Positions 17,160-26,210 of a stretch of 64,000 nucleotides of DNA are shown in pieces. The DNA lies in contig NZ_BMRZ01000001.1 in NCBI RefSeq assembly GCF_014648895.1, positions 682,001 through 746,000 of the forward strand, given 5' to 3'. Below the pieces are notes generated by a model. That model had not been told where the DNA came from. It made no database searches and saw only the letters and a list, made by a program, of their open reading frames with translations. A program made the position numbers and the translations under genes. The stretch's first letter is position 1. Every line of letters starts with the position of its first letter. Source of the stretch: Streptomyces tanashiensis (GTDB taxonomy: Bacteria > Actinomycetota > Actinomycetes > Streptomycetales > Streptomycetaceae).

Positions 17160-18415
17160 GGGCGGGCGCCGCCCTCGCGACGGCGGGTGCGGCGGGTCTG
17201 GAGGACGGCCGCCGCGCCGAGGAGGCAGAGGGCGAGCGAGCCGAGCGCGGCGGACACGGCGGCGCTGGTGCCGGTGGCGGCGAGGCTGCCGGAGCCGCCG
17301 TTCGTGGTGGCGCCGGTGGATCCTCCGCTCGTACCGCCGGAGCCGGACCCGGAGCCGGAGGAGCCGGAGCCGGAGGAGCCGGAGGAGCCGCTGCCGTCAC
17401 CGGTCGTGCCGGAGGTGTCGGCGGAGGCGGTCGGGGTGGGGGTGGGCGTGCCGCTGGGCTCGTCCGTCGGGCCGTCCGTGGGCTCGTCGGTCGGTTCGCC
17501 GGTGGGCTCGCCGGTCGGGCTGCCCGTGGGCGTCGGGGTGCCGGTGGGCGTGCCGGTCGGGGTGGGCGTGGGGGTGCCGGTCGGGGTGGGCGTGACGTCC
17601 GGGCCCGCGTAGAAGCTCGCGAGCTGCGAGGAGGCGGTGTAGGCGGCCGGGTCGGCGGGCGTGTACTGCGCCAGGACGGGGAACTCGGCGTTGACGGTGT
17701 CGCGCATGGTGGCGCCGATGTCCGCCTTGCCGTCGACCAGTTGCTCCGTGCCGAGGTCGACGACCTCGTCCTCGACGAGCGTGAGGAAGGTGACCGTGCC
17801 GGCGGCGGTGGCCGGCTGGACCTCGGCCGTGATCGTGAAGGGGCGGCCGACGGGCGGGTTCGCGCTGTCGGCGGTGACGCTCAGGTTGGTCGCCTGCTGC
17901 TCGATGGCGGCCCAGTCGTCGCCGGTGACCTCGATCATCCGGGAGAAGTAGTCGGCGCGTGCCTCGCCGTCCGCCGTCTCGCAGGAGAGCCGCAGCTCGT
18001 ACCGGCCGTCGAGGGGCCCGGCGGGCACGAGTTCGCGCAGCCGGTCCTGGAGCGTGGCGTAGCCGGTGCCGGTGGCGGTGAGCGGGCCGGTGATCGGGGT
18101 GGTGCCGAGCGGGCCGCCGGGGACGACCTCGGCGATGGGCGCGCCGAGCGTCGGGTCGCCGGGGTCGACGAGGACGAGGACGCCCTTGACGTAGGGCTTG
18201 TCCGGCGCGGTGGGCGCGGGGCAGGCCGCCGCCGCGGTGACGGCCGTCGGGCCGGCGGAGACGGCGCCCGAGGCGGGGGTGAGGGTGAAGGTGCCGTGCC
18301 GGGTGGCGGCACCGGCGGGCGTGGACACGGCCAGGACGATCGCCAGGGTGCCGCAGAGGAGCGCGAGTGCCGTGAGCAGCGCCACGGGTGATCTGAGCTG
18401 TGCGACGGGGTTCAT
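17156..18415 (-). CDS. LAxTG-anchored surface protein with Ig-like region and Thr-Pro stalk
   Basis: This is a secreted, probably cell-wall-linked protein of 419 residues. A signal peptide ends near AGAA (36). Two extracellular regions follow, the second (about 180-260) with an Ig-like strand pattern (ATNLSVTADSANPPVGRPFTI, AGTVTFLTLVED). Next come a PTPTGTPTPTP-type stalk with Thr-Pro, Glu-Pro and Asp-Glu-Pro repeats, then a Ser/Gly spacer. The C-terminus is a sorting signal: LAATG at 378-382, a hydrophobic helix and an Arg-rich tail. LAxTG is the class E sortase motif. GGAGG lies 12 nt before the ATG. It is coupled to the degenerate sortase downstream. Confidence 0.87.
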   Translation of the reverse strand: MNPVAQLRSPVALLTALALLCGTLAIVLAVSTPAGAATRHGTFTLTPASGAVSAGPTAVTAAAACPAPTAPDKPYVKGVLVLVDPGDPTLGAPIAEVVPGGPLGTTPITGPLTATGTGYATLQDRLRELVPAGPLDGRYELRLSCETADGEARADYFSRMIEVTGDDWAAIEQQATNLSVTADSANPPVGRPFTITAEVQPATAAGTVTFLTLVEDEVVDLGTEQLVDGKADIGATMRDTVNAEFPVLAQYTPADPAAYTASSQLASFYAGPDVTPTPTGTPTPTPTGTPTGTPTPTGSPTGEPTGEPTDEPTDGPTDEPSGTPTPTPTASADTSGTTGDGSGSSGSSGSGSSGSGSGSGGTSGGSTGATTNGGSGSLAATGTSAAVSAALGSLALCLLGAAAVLQTRRTRRREGGARP

Positions 18416-18502
18416 GGGGCGGGGTTCCTCCGAGGCGGATGGCGGGTCGTTGAGGTGAGCTGAGGCGAGGCGAGGGGGCGTCGTGGGGCGGGGTACGCCG
18501 GG

Positions 18503-18529
18503 GGCCGGGCACCACGCGGGTGCCCGGCC
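18503..18529 (-). terminator. Hairpin between PstS-like gene and surface-protein gene
   Basis: GGCCGGGCAC and its complement form a perfect 10-bp stem with a 7-nt loop in the 140-bp gap. It suggests that the surface protein, sortase-like gene and pstB can be transcribed separately. Confidence 0.65.
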
Positions 18530-18555
18530 GGTGTGCGGTCAGGAGGAGCCGGTGA

Positions 18556-19530
18556 TCAGCGCTCGCCCTTGACGGTCGTGGCGCCGCAGGCGGTGCCGAG
18601 GGTGCCGAAGCCGTAGTTGGCGATGGTGGTGCCGGCGGCGCAGACCTTGGAGGAGGAGCCGACGAAGGTCGACGAGACCGTCGCGTTGGTCAGCTTGGCC
18701 GTCGGGACGACGTTGTAGACGTCACGGGTGAAGGGGAAGGAGAGGTTGAGCGTCTTGTCGGCGTTGCGGGGCGCGACGGTGCCGACGGAGCCGAGGACGG
18801 CGGCGCCGCGGCGGTCGGTGACGACGGCCTTCTCCTGCGCCGTGTACTGGGCGACGGAGTAGGGGGCGATGTCACCGGCGCTGTCGAGGACGGTGCCGTC
18901 GTTCTCCTGGACGCCCTGCTGGACGCAGGCGCCCGGCGCGGTCACGCCGATGGAGGCCAGGAAGAACTGGCGGGTGCCGGAGTTGGTCTGGGGAAGGATC
19001 GGGGTGAGCGTCACGCCGTTGAGGGACGTCGTGGTGCACTCGTAGACGGCCTTGAGCTGCGCGGCCGTCAGGTCGGACGGCAGGGCGCTGTCGGAGCGCT
19101 TGACCCAGGACACCGCGTCCTTGGCGAAGGGGATCCAGGTGAGGTCCGTGGTGCTGGTGTCGACCGGGCCGCGCGAGGAGCGGGCGAAGTCGAGGCAGCC
19201 GGAGTTGGTGTCCACGGCGTTGCGCAGGGCGTCGATGCCGGCCGAGGAGCCGTTCGGGCGGTTGATGACACAGCCGGTCGCCTTGGTCTTGACGGTGGCG
19301 GTGCCGGTGGCGTCCCAGGAGGCGATGATCTTCTGGCCGAGGGCGTTGACGACGACGTTGCCGAGGCCGTTCACGACGTCCTGGGTCGTGTCGGAACCGA
19401 CGCCGGCGAGCGTGCGGTACTGGGTGACCGGGTTGGGGTCGGCCTGCGCGGCGGGGGCGAGGGCGACACCGAGACCGAGGGCGGCCACACCGAGGGCGGC
19501 ACCGATACGAGCGCGGGACTTGACGTTCAC
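18556..19530 (-). CDS. Secreted PstS-like substrate-binding protein
   Basis: This is a 324-residue extracellular binding protein of the phosphate-binding (PBP2) superfamily. A Sec signal peptide of about 28 residues ends at AQA. It is followed by GVGSDTTQDVVNGLGN, the phosphate-loop-like opening of this subgroup, GSSAGIDALRN and DFARSSRGP. Several Cys pairs suggest disulfides. There is no lipobox and no membrane anchor, so unlike classical actinobacterial PstS it should be freely secreted. I chose the GTG because GGAGGAG lies 7 nt before it. Hairpins on both sides suggest its own transcript. Confidence 0.88.
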   Translation of the reverse strand: MNVKSRARIGAALGVAALGLGVALAPAAQADPNPVTQYRTLAGVGSDTTQDVVNGLGNVVVNALGQKIIASWDATGTATVKTKATGCVINRPNGSSAGIDALRNAVDTNSGCLDFARSSRGPVDTSTTDLTWIPFAKDAVSWVKRSDSALPSDLTAAQLKAVYECTTTSLNGVTLTPILPQTNSGTRQFFLASIGVTAPGACVQQGVQENDGTVLDSAGDIAPYSVAQYTAQEKAVVTDRRGAAVLGSVGTVAPRNADKTLNLSFPFTRDVYNVVPTAKLTNATVSSTFVGSSSKVCAAGTTIANYGFGTLGTACGATTVKGER

Positions 19531-19596
19531 TTCTGATCTCCTCCGCGAAAACGGATGACATGGAATGGACGCACAAGCAGAATCCGGATTCTTTAT

Positions 19597-19620
19597 CCGG
19601 CCGGTCCGTCGACCGGCCGG
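19597..19620 (-). terminator. Hairpin after the LAxTG binding-protein gene
   Basis: CCGGCCGGTC and its complement form a perfect 10-bp stem with loop CGTC, and on the minus strand it runs into ATAAAG. A perfect 10-bp palindrome AATCCGGATT follows at 19581-19590. Confidence 0.65.
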
Positions 19621-19661
19621 GAACAACAATTCCGTACGGGCTGCCGGGGCGGCCACCACGT

Positions 19662-22220
19662 TCAGCCGCTCTTCAGGTTACGAATTCCTGTCCTAGGTGA
19701 ATCCGAGGGAATTCGGCGGCGGCCCGCGATTCCGAGGACGGTGGGCCCGGCGACGCCGGCGAGGCCGCCGACGACGAGGACGGACAGAAGCACCCAGCGG
19801 ATGACACCGAGGACCTGGGAGGGCGTGCTGCCGGTGCCGGCCAGCTTCTCGGCGGGAGGACCGGCGGAGCCGCCGTCCGCGCCCCCGCCGGAGGCCGTCG
19901 ACGGGCCGCCCGACGACGTGGCCCGGCCGGTGCCGGCGCCCGCGCTCCCGGCCGTACCGCCGCTCGCGCCCTCGCCGGAAGCGGTGGAATCCGCGCTCCC
20001 GGAGACGGAGCCGGAGCCGGCGTCCGTCCCGGCCGCCGTCCCCTGCCCCGCACCCGTTCCGCCGCCGGTTCCGGTGGTGCCCGTGCCCCCGGTGCCGTCG
20101 GGCCCGGTCGGGGCCCCGCGCTCCAGGCGGTCGGCCGCCGCGGCCGCCCGGGCCTTCAGCCCGGCGGGCAGCGGGGCGTAGCCGAAGGGCAGTTCGCCGG
20201 GGGCGGTGCCCTGCCGCTGGCCGGGTCCGGCCGCGTACCGCAGCACGCGCGCGTAGTCCTTGCGGGCGTCCGCCGGGAGGCTGGTGGAGGCGGCGGCGTA
20301 GGTCACGGCCGTCAGCGGGTAGGCGCCGTTCCTGGCCCGCGCCGGGTCGGGGACGAGGACCCCGGGCACGGCGGAGTCCCGGAACTGTTCGACCGCCTTG
20401 AGCAGGGACGTCGTGGTCGGCCGGACGTAGGTGCCGTCGGCGTTCCGCAGGGCGGCGATCTGGAGCTGGTAGCGGGAGGCGGACGCGGTGTCGGTGATGC
20501 CGTAGGCGTGCCGCTGGCCGATCAGCACGTCCCTGCCGACGAGCTTCGGCCCGTTGGTCACGTTGTCGTGCTGTGCCTGGTCCTTCGCGTTGTTCGTGCC
20601 CCGCCGCACCCAGCGGGCGGCGTCGTGCATGTCGAGCGCGTAGGGCGAGCGGTCGGTCATGCCGTACGTGATGGTCTTGTCGTTCGAGGTGAGTTCCGTC
20701 TCCGTGGGGTCCGCCTTCATGAATTCGTCGGCGCCGCGCGAGGCGAGTCCGAGGTCCTTGAAGTACGGGTTGATCCGCATCCCCCAGGGGTCCTTCTTCC
20801 CCTCCAGGAACTCCCGGGCCTCCTTGTCGGCGCGCAGATAGTTCCAGATGATCCGCGCACTGTCGGAGCGGTCGGCGGCGAGCAGGATTCCGCCGGGGTA
20901 GACCTGGGGCGCCTGCGGCGAGCGCTGGAATTCGGGATTCAGTTCCAGGAATTCCGGGTCCCGGACGATGGATTCCGGATTTCCCTTCAGATGGTCCGGG
21001 ACGGGCGCGGTGTCGGTGAGGAAGCGGACGTCGTACGGATACGAGGCGGTGAGCAGTTTCGCGAGGAGGCGGGGGCTCAGCTTCAGGTCCTCGACGAGCC
21101 CGATGCCGCCGGCCTCCCAGAAGAAGCCCACGGTGAGCCCGTTGACGGCGACGGGCGCGTGCACGAAGCCGGCCTGCGCCCCGCCCTCCACGGGCTCGAC
21201 GGTGAAGGCGAGGCCCGGCGAGGTGGAGGTCGGGTTCAGCAGGCCGCCGCGGGCCAGGTCCTCGCCGCGCTGGGTGAAGGTGAAGCGGGTGGTGCCGTCG
21301 GCACAGAGCGCCGACTGCCAGGAGGTGAGGGCGTCGGTGACGAGCTCGGAGCCGGTCATGCGCCGCTCGGCCTTGTCCGTGGGGCAGGGCTCGCGGACCG
21401 GCAGGAAGTCGAGCGGGAAGACGATCCGCCGGTCCCAGTTGGTGGTGGAGAACGGGGAGGTGTTCGGCCGGTGGTTGTTGCCGGTCGAGCCGTCGGGTTC
21501 GTGGGAGCCGCGGGGCACCACGACGAGCCAGCAGCCCCGGCCCCGCACGTGCGTGCCGGTGCCGACCGGGTCGCCGCAGCCGAGGTGCGGGGCCTCCCGG
21601 GTGGTCTGCAGGTTGAAGGCGGCCTCGCCCGTGCCGTCGGGCTGGGTGGCGACGAAGAACTCCTCGTTGGTGTCGCCGGAGCTGAAGTAGGTCCAGTCGG
21701 TGACCTTCTTCGTCGGCGGCCCCGACACGGGGGTGAAGGGCACGAACGGGCTGGTCAGCTGCCCGGGGACGTCCGGGTCGGGGATCTGCTCGGCGTACTC
21801 CCTCTCCAGCGGGTCGGTGCCGGGCACGAGCTCCCGCCGGGCGATGTGCGTGCCGAAGTTGCCGCCGCTGGTGACCCCGGCGCCGAACTGGCACTGCTCC
21901 CGCTTCGGCCCGGCCGGGTCGTCGCCCCAGCACTGCATGATCTGGAGGTAGTCGGTGTTGTAGCTCTGGGTCGGCGTGCCGCCCTTCCAGGTCACCCGCA
22001 GCCCCTGCGCGCGCAGGTTCTTCGTCTGGTGGACGGTGACTTCGAGCCGGGAGAAGTCGTCGTACGGTCCCTTGGAGCCGCGCTTGGTGACGGCCGAGCT
22101 CCCGCTGTCGGCGGCCGCCGCCTCGGGGCCCGGCACCGGCGGGAGGAGTGCGAGCAGGACGGCGGCGAGCAGGGCTCCGACGCCGACGGCCTTGCGCCGG
22201 GCGCCGGTTCGGGCGGTCAT
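19662..22220 (-). CDS. Large surface-anchored binding-like protein with LAGTG sorting motif
   Basis: This 852-residue extracellular protein has a signal peptide of about 40 residues (LLAAVLLALLPPVPGPEAAAA). Residues 60-280 contain several conserved Cys and Trp (QIMQCWGDDP, GRGCWLVVVPRG) and match no domain I can name. Residues about 320-600 look like a divergent PstS-type fold (APVAVNGLTVGFFWE, LKLSPRLLAKLLTASYP, ARIIWNYLRADKEAREFL). A Gly/Thr/Ser-rich linker precedes LAGTG at 793-797, then a membrane helix and basic tail. It overlaps the preceding gene by 4 nt (ATGA). It probably works with PstC/PstA at the surface; the ligand is unproven. Confidence 0.82.
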   Translation of the reverse strand: MTARTGARRKAVGVGALLAAVLLALLPPVPGPEAAAADSGSSAVTKRGSKGPYDDFSRLEVTVHQTKNLRAQGLRVTWKGGTPTQSYNTDYLQIMQCWGDDPAGPKREQCQFGAGVTSGGNFGTHIARRELVPGTDPLEREYAEQIPDPDVPGQLTSPFVPFTPVSGPPTKKVTDWTYFSSGDTNEEFFVATQPDGTGEAAFNLQTTREAPHLGCGDPVGTGTHVRGRGCWLVVVPRGSHEPDGSTGNNHRPNTSPFSTTNWDRRIVFPLDFLPVREPCPTDKAERRMTGSELVTDALTSWQSALCADGTTRFTFTQRGEDLARGGLLNPTSTSPGLAFTVEPVEGGAQAGFVHAPVAVNGLTVGFFWEAGGIGLVEDLKLSPRLLAKLLTASYPYDVRFLTDTAPVPDHLKGNPESIVRDPEFLELNPEFQRSPQAPQVYPGGILLAADRSDSARIIWNYLRADKEAREFLEGKKDPWGMRINPYFKDLGLASRGADEFMKADPTETELTSNDKTITYGMTDRSPYALDMHDAARWVRRGTNNAKDQAQHDNVTNGPKLVGRDVLIGQRHAYGITDTASASRYQLQIAALRNADGTYVRPTTTSLLKAVEQFRDSAVPGVLVPDPARARNGAYPLTAVTYAAASTSLPADARKDYARVLRYAAGPGQRQGTAPGELPFGYAPLPAGLKARAAAAADRLERGAPTGPDGTGGTGTTGTGGGTGAGQGTAAGTDAGSGSVSGSADSTASGEGASGGTAGSAGAGTGRATSSGGPSTASGGGADGGSAGPPAEKLAGTGSTPSQVLGVIRWVLLSVLVVGGLAGVAGPTVLGIAGRRRIPSDSPRTGIRNLKSG

Positions 22221-24004
22221 CGGGTGCCTCCGGTGCGCTCGGCGCGGGTGGCGAGGGCGCGTCCGACGAGCGGGGGTCCGACGACGGTCGCGAGGAGCAG
22301 GACGGCCGAGAGGGCCATGAGCAGTCCGCGCAGTCCGCCGCCGGTGTCGGCGGCGAGGGTGACCGGGGTGCCGGCGATCCCGACGGCGCCGGGGTCCTGG
22401 CCGGTGTTCTGGCCGCCGGCGCCCGTGCCGCCTGCCGCGGCCCCGGTGATCACCTCGCCGGTGTCGGGGTCGACGGCCCCGCCGCCGGTCGCGGCGCCGG
22501 AGGCCGCGCCCGCGCCGGCGGCGCCCGTACCGCCGCCGCTCGCGGAGGCACCGGAGCCGGATCCCGTGCCGCCGTTCGCGGCGGATCCGCCGGAGGAACC
22601 GGAACCGGTCGAGGCGCCCGAGGCGCCGTTCGGCGAACCGCCGCCGGGGGCGGAGCCGTTGGCCGAGCCGGAGGCCGAACCTCCCTGGTTCACCTGCGTG
22701 TTCGTGCCGCGTGCTCCGCCCGTGCCGTCGGGGCACTGGGTCGCGCCGCGCCGGTCGCAGCCCTTCGGCATCGGCGCGTTCTTGGCGAGGGTGTTGGTGC
22801 CGTCCGCCGAGAAGGTGGGGTTGCGGCAGTCGGACAGGTCGACGGCGCCGGTGGGCGCCCCGGGTATCCGGCGGACCTGCTCGAAGCCCGCCTGGACGAG
22901 GTTCCTCGGCAGCGGCGAGTAGCCGAGCTCCTCCGCCTGCTGCTGGCCCTCGCAGAGGAAGTAGCGGGCGAACGTGCCGAGCGAGCGGCCCTTCTCCTCG
23001 GTGTGCGGGGCGGTCGTGCTGGTGGGGACGACCATGTAGCTGTAGCTGGAGAGCGGGTAACTGCGGCGGTCGGTGGAGCGGTAGACGCCGTCGAGGATCT
23101 GCGTGAGGTAGTCGGTCGAGCTCCGGTCGTCGTTGATCCGGGCCCGCAGCAGGGCGACGGCGACGCTGGAGGCGGTCGGCTCGACGTAGTACCCGGCGGA
23201 GTTGAGGATCTTGGCGACCGGGAAGTGGGCGTTGATCGCGTACGAGTATTCGACGTAGGTGATGGCGCCCTCGCCCTGCGGCTGCCGGACGTGCGCGGAG
23301 ACGCCGAGCGAGCCGGACTTGGCGACGGTGGTCGTGCCGGGCACGACGGGGAAGTACGAGGTCATCCCGCAGGGCGTCTGGCGGCCCGCGCGGCGGCAGT
23401 AGTCGTTCCAGACGGAGCCGTGCTCCTTGGCGAGCCAGGTGGTGAACTGGGCGGTCGTGCCCGAGCCGTCGGAGCGCACGACCGGGACGATGCGCCGGGC
23501 GGGGAGCGTCAGGCCGGGGTTGTCGGCCTTGATCTCGGGCGCGTTCCACATGGTCAGCTGCCCGGTGAAGACCTTCGCGAGGACGGGCCCGGAGAGGCGC
23601 AGGTTGGTGACCTGCCGGCCGCCGATGCGCAGGTTGTACATGAAGGAGGTGCCGCCCGCGACGATCGGCATGTACGCGTAGCCGCGGCCGGGCGGGACGT
23701 CGGTGGCGTTGCCGTCCTTGAGTCCGTACGGGATCTCGGAGACGGCGAAGTCGACGGTGCCGTTCTTGAACTGCTCGCGGCCCTGCGAGGAGCCGTTGGC
23801 GTTGAAGTTGACCGTGAGGCCGACGTTGGCGCCGATGTTGCGGCGCCACTGCTCGACGGCGTTGGAGCTCCAGGTGGAGCCGGAGCTGGTGATCTTGGTG
23901 TAGCCGGCGGCCTGCGCGGCGGGCGGCCGGACCAGGAGGGCGAGCAGCGCGCACAGGACGGCGGCCGCGCCCAGGAGGCTGCGGGTGACGGACACGGGTC
24001 TCAC
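22217..24004 (-). CDS. Membrane-anchored PstS-like phosphate-binding protein with long linker
   Basis: This is a 595-residue surface protein. A signal peptide (about 1-32, ending PAAQA) leads into a clear PstS domain: ITSSGSTWSSNAVEQW, NFNANGSSQGREQF, PIVAGGTSFMYNL, LAKVFTGQLTMWNAPEI and VVRSDGSGTTAQFT. A 140-residue Gly/Ser/Ala linker with VDPDTGEVITG follows, then one C-terminal membrane helix and an Arg-rich tail. The sequence before the helix is LAADTGG, not a true LAxTG. Ordinary PstS proteins are lipoproteins of about 370 residues, so the anchoring is reversed here. It overlaps pstA by 4 nt (GTGA). Confidence 0.87.
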   Translation of the reverse strand: MRPVSVTRSLLGAAAVLCALLALLVRPPAAQAAGYTKITSSGSTWSSNAVEQWRRNIGANVGLTVNFNANGSSQGREQFKNGTVDFAVSEIPYGLKDGNATDVPPGRGYAYMPIVAGGTSFMYNLRIGGRQVTNLRLSGPVLAKVFTGQLTMWNAPEIKADNPGLTLPARRIVPVVRSDGSGTTAQFTTWLAKEHGSVWNDYCRRAGRQTPCGMTSYFPVVPGTTTVAKSGSLGVSAHVRQPQGEGAITYVEYSYAINAHFPVAKILNSAGYYVEPTASSVAVALLRARINDDRSSTDYLTQILDGVYRSTDRRSYPLSSYSYMVVPTSTTAPHTEEKGRSLGTFARYFLCEGQQQAEELGYSPLPRNLVQAGFEQVRRIPGAPTGAVDLSDCRNPTFSADGTNTLAKNAPMPKGCDRRGATQCPDGTGGARGTNTQVNQGGSASGSANGSAPGGGSPNGASGASTGSGSSGGSAANGGTGSGSGASASGGGTGAAGAGAASGAATGGGAVDPDTGEVITGAAAGGTGAGGQNTGQDPGAVGIAGTPVTLAADTGGGLRGLLMALSAVLLLATVVGPPLVGRALATRAERTGGTR

Positions 24005-25161
24005 GGCGTACTCCTCGGTGGCACGGGTGCGGATCGGCGCCGCTCCTGGCGTTTCGTCAGCTGCCCGGGCCCGCGACCGCCCACGATCCGGGCGAGGACG
24101 AAAAGGAGCAGGACGAGGAGCATCAGGACGGCGGCGGTGCCGAAACCACGGGCGATCATGTTCGGTTCGGGCGACTTGACGAGCTCGAAGGTGGCGAGCG
24201 GCAGGGAGACCTGGGCGCCGGAGGTCGGCAGGGCGTTCAGTTCGGCGGTGAAGCCGGCGGTCAGCAGCACCGGCGAGGTCTCCCCCACCCCGCGCGCGGT
24301 GCCGAGGATGACGGCCGTGGTCAGCCCGGAGCGGGCGGTCGGCAGGACGACGTGCCAGACCGTGCGCCAGCGCGAGGACCCCATGGCGTACGAGGCCTCC
24401 CGCAGCGTGCCGGGGACGAGCCGGATGACGACGTCGGCGGCGCGGATGATGATCGGAAGCATCATCACGGAGAGGGCGAGCGAGGCGGCGAGGCCGGAGC
24501 GCTCCATGCCCAGGGACAGGATGACCGTCGCGTAGACGAACAGGCCGGCGACGATCGAGGGCAGCGCCGTCATCGCCTCGACGACGGTGCGGACGAGGCG
24601 CGCGAAGGGGCCCGGCACCTCGGTCAGGAAGACCGCGCAGACGATCCCGGCGGGCACGGTCAGCGCGAGGGCGATGCCGACCTGTTCGAGGGTGCCGACG
24701 ACGGCGTGCAGGATGCCGCCGACGTCGAGGGGTTCGAGGGGTCCCGCGAGGCTCATGTCCTCGGTGAAGAAGTTGAGGTGCACGAGGGCCTCGCGGCCCT
24801 CCCAGAGGGTGAAGGCGACGACGAACACGAGCACGGCGAGGAGGACGAGCCCGAGGGTGCGCACGACGACCCCGGCGATCCGGTCGCGGACGGCGGGCCC
24901 GTCCTCGTCGAAGGAGACGAGCAGCGCGTAGAGCCCGAGGAAGAGGGCGTACGCGACGAGGACGAAGCCGACGGCGCCGCTGAAGGGCAGCAGGCGGGCG
25001 AAGAGGAGCCAGGTGAGGGCGAGGGCGGCGGCCGCGGCGCCGAGCACGGCGTACACGTCGGAGGCGCGCAGGGTGCCGGTGGCGCGCCGCCGTTCGGGGC
25101 CGGGCGCCGGGGCCTGTCCTGCGGGCGGTCGCAGCGCCGGCCGCTCCGGGGCGATGGTCAT
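24001..25161 (-). CDS. pstA: Phosphate-type ABC transporter permease PstA
   Basis: This inner-membrane permease has 386 residues. An extended cytoplasmic N-terminus and two extra hydrophobic segments precede the standard PstA core of six helices. The core has the EAA-type cytoplasmic loop (REASYAMGSSRWRTVWHVVLP) that contacts the ATPase and the GVGETSPVLLTAGF segment typical of PstA. It lies 13 nt after pstC and overlaps the next gene by 4 nt, so it is cotranscribed. Confidence 0.95.
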   Translation of the reverse strand: MTIAPERPALRPPAGQAPAPGPERRRATGTLRASDVYAVLGAAAAALALTWLLFARLLPFSGAVGFVLVAYALFLGLYALLVSFDEDGPAVRDRIAGVVVRTLGLVLLAVLVFVVAFTLWEGREALVHLNFFTEDMSLAGPLEPLDVGGILHAVVGTLEQVGIALALTVPAGIVCAVFLTEVPGPFARLVRTVVEAMTALPSIVAGLFVYATVILSLGMERSGLAASLALSVMMLPIIIRAADVVIRLVPGTLREASYAMGSSRWRTVWHVVLPTARSGLTTAVILGTARGVGETSPVLLTAGFTAELNALPTSGAQVSLPLATFELVKSPEPNMIARGFGTAAVLMLLVLLLFVLARIVGGRGPGQLTKRQERRRSAPVPPRSTP

Positions 25162-25174
25162 GTGGTTCCCCCTG

Positions 25175-26188
25175 TTACGCGTCGCTGGCGGCGCCGGAGC
25201 GGCTGCGGGCGACGATGGACGAGGCGGCGAAGTTGACGATCAGGGTCATGACGAAGAGGGCGAAGCCGGCCGCCATGAGGGCGGACATGCCGAAGGGGGT
25301 GGCCTCGCCGTAGCGCAGGGCGATGAGGGAGGACACCGAGCTGGTGCCGGTCTGCAGGACGTGCCACTGGAGGGTGAAGACCTGCGAGATGACCATGTAG
25401 ACGGCGATGGTCTCGCCGAGGGCGCGGCCGAGGCCGAGCATGGTGCCACCGATCATGCCGCCCTTGCCGAAGGGCAGGACGACGCTGCGGATCATGCCCC
25501 AGCGGGTCGCGCCGAGCGCGTGGGCACCCTCGCGCTCACCGGCCGGGGCCTGGGAGAAGACCTCGCGCATGATCGAGCAGATGATCGGCGCGACCATCAT
25601 GGCGACGACGAGCCCGGCGACGAAGGTCGACGAGGTGTAGACGGTGGGCGGGGCGAGCGGGTCGTCCGGGTCGGCGCCGTCGACGCGGAGGAACGGGATC
25701 CAGCCGAGGTACGTGGCGATCCAGCGGGCGATCGGGAGGATCGACTCCTCCAGCCAGAAGACGCCCCAGAGGCCGTAGACCACGGAGGGCACGGCGGCCA
25801 TGAGGTCGACGGTGGAGATCAGGGTGCGGCGCAGCCGGGGCGGGGCGTACTCGGAGATGTACAGCGCGGCGCCGGTGGCGAGCGGGACGGCCACGGTGAT
25901 CGCGACGAGCGCGATGAGGACGGTGCCGAGGAGGACGGCGGCGATACCGAAGCGGCCGGCGTCCGGCTCCCAGCTCTCGGTGGTGAGGAAGGAGGGTCCG
26001 GCGCGGTCGAGGGCCTGCCAGGCGCGGTGGAGCAGGAAGCCGCCGACGAGGAGCATGACCGCGAGGACGAGGCCGCCGCCGGTGCGGGCGACGGTGCGGA
26101 AGACCCGGTCGGGCAGGCCGGGGTCGGCGTGGAGCCGTCTCGGCGTGTCGGGCGGCGGGGCGAGGAACTCGGTCGTCTCGGTCGTCAC
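25175..26188 (-). CDS. pstC: Phosphate-type ABC transporter permease PstC
   Basis: First gene of the minus-strand phosphate-type locus: a 337-residue inner-membrane permease with six main helices. Family landmarks are LLVGGFLLHRAWQAL (helix 1), AALYISEYAPPRLR, MAAVPSVVYGLWG, the EAA loop REGAHALGATRWGMIRSVVLP and GRALGETIAVYMV. It has a GTG start with a weak ribosome site. The PHO-box-like repeat at 26211-26239 lies 23-51 nt upstream, suggesting control by phosphate starvation through PhoP. Confidence 0.95.
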   Translation of the reverse strand: MTTETTEFLAPPPDTPRRLHADPGLPDRVFRTVARTGGGLVLAVMLLVGGFLLHRAWQALDRAGPSFLTTESWEPDAGRFGIAAVLLGTVLIALVAITVAVPLATGAALYISEYAPPRLRRTLISTVDLMAAVPSVVYGLWGVFWLEESILPIARWIATYLGWIPFLRVDGADPDDPLAPPTVYTSSTFVAGLVVAMMVAPIICSIMREVFSQAPAGEREGAHALGATRWGMIRSVVLPFGKGGMIGGTMLGLGRALGETIAVYMVISQVFTLQWHVLQTGTSSVSSLIALRYGEATPFGMSALMAAGFALFVMTLIVNFAASSIVARSRSGAASDA

Positions 26189-26210
26189 GGGAAGGACGTA
26201 AGTCCTGCCC

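Noticed and set aside
19662..23954. A 1430-residue minus-strand frame spanning two genes
   Set aside because: Only its last 852 codons (from 22220) are real. The upstream part is an out-of-frame reading of the PstS-like gene 22217-24004, which has a signal peptide, PBP motifs and a coupled start.
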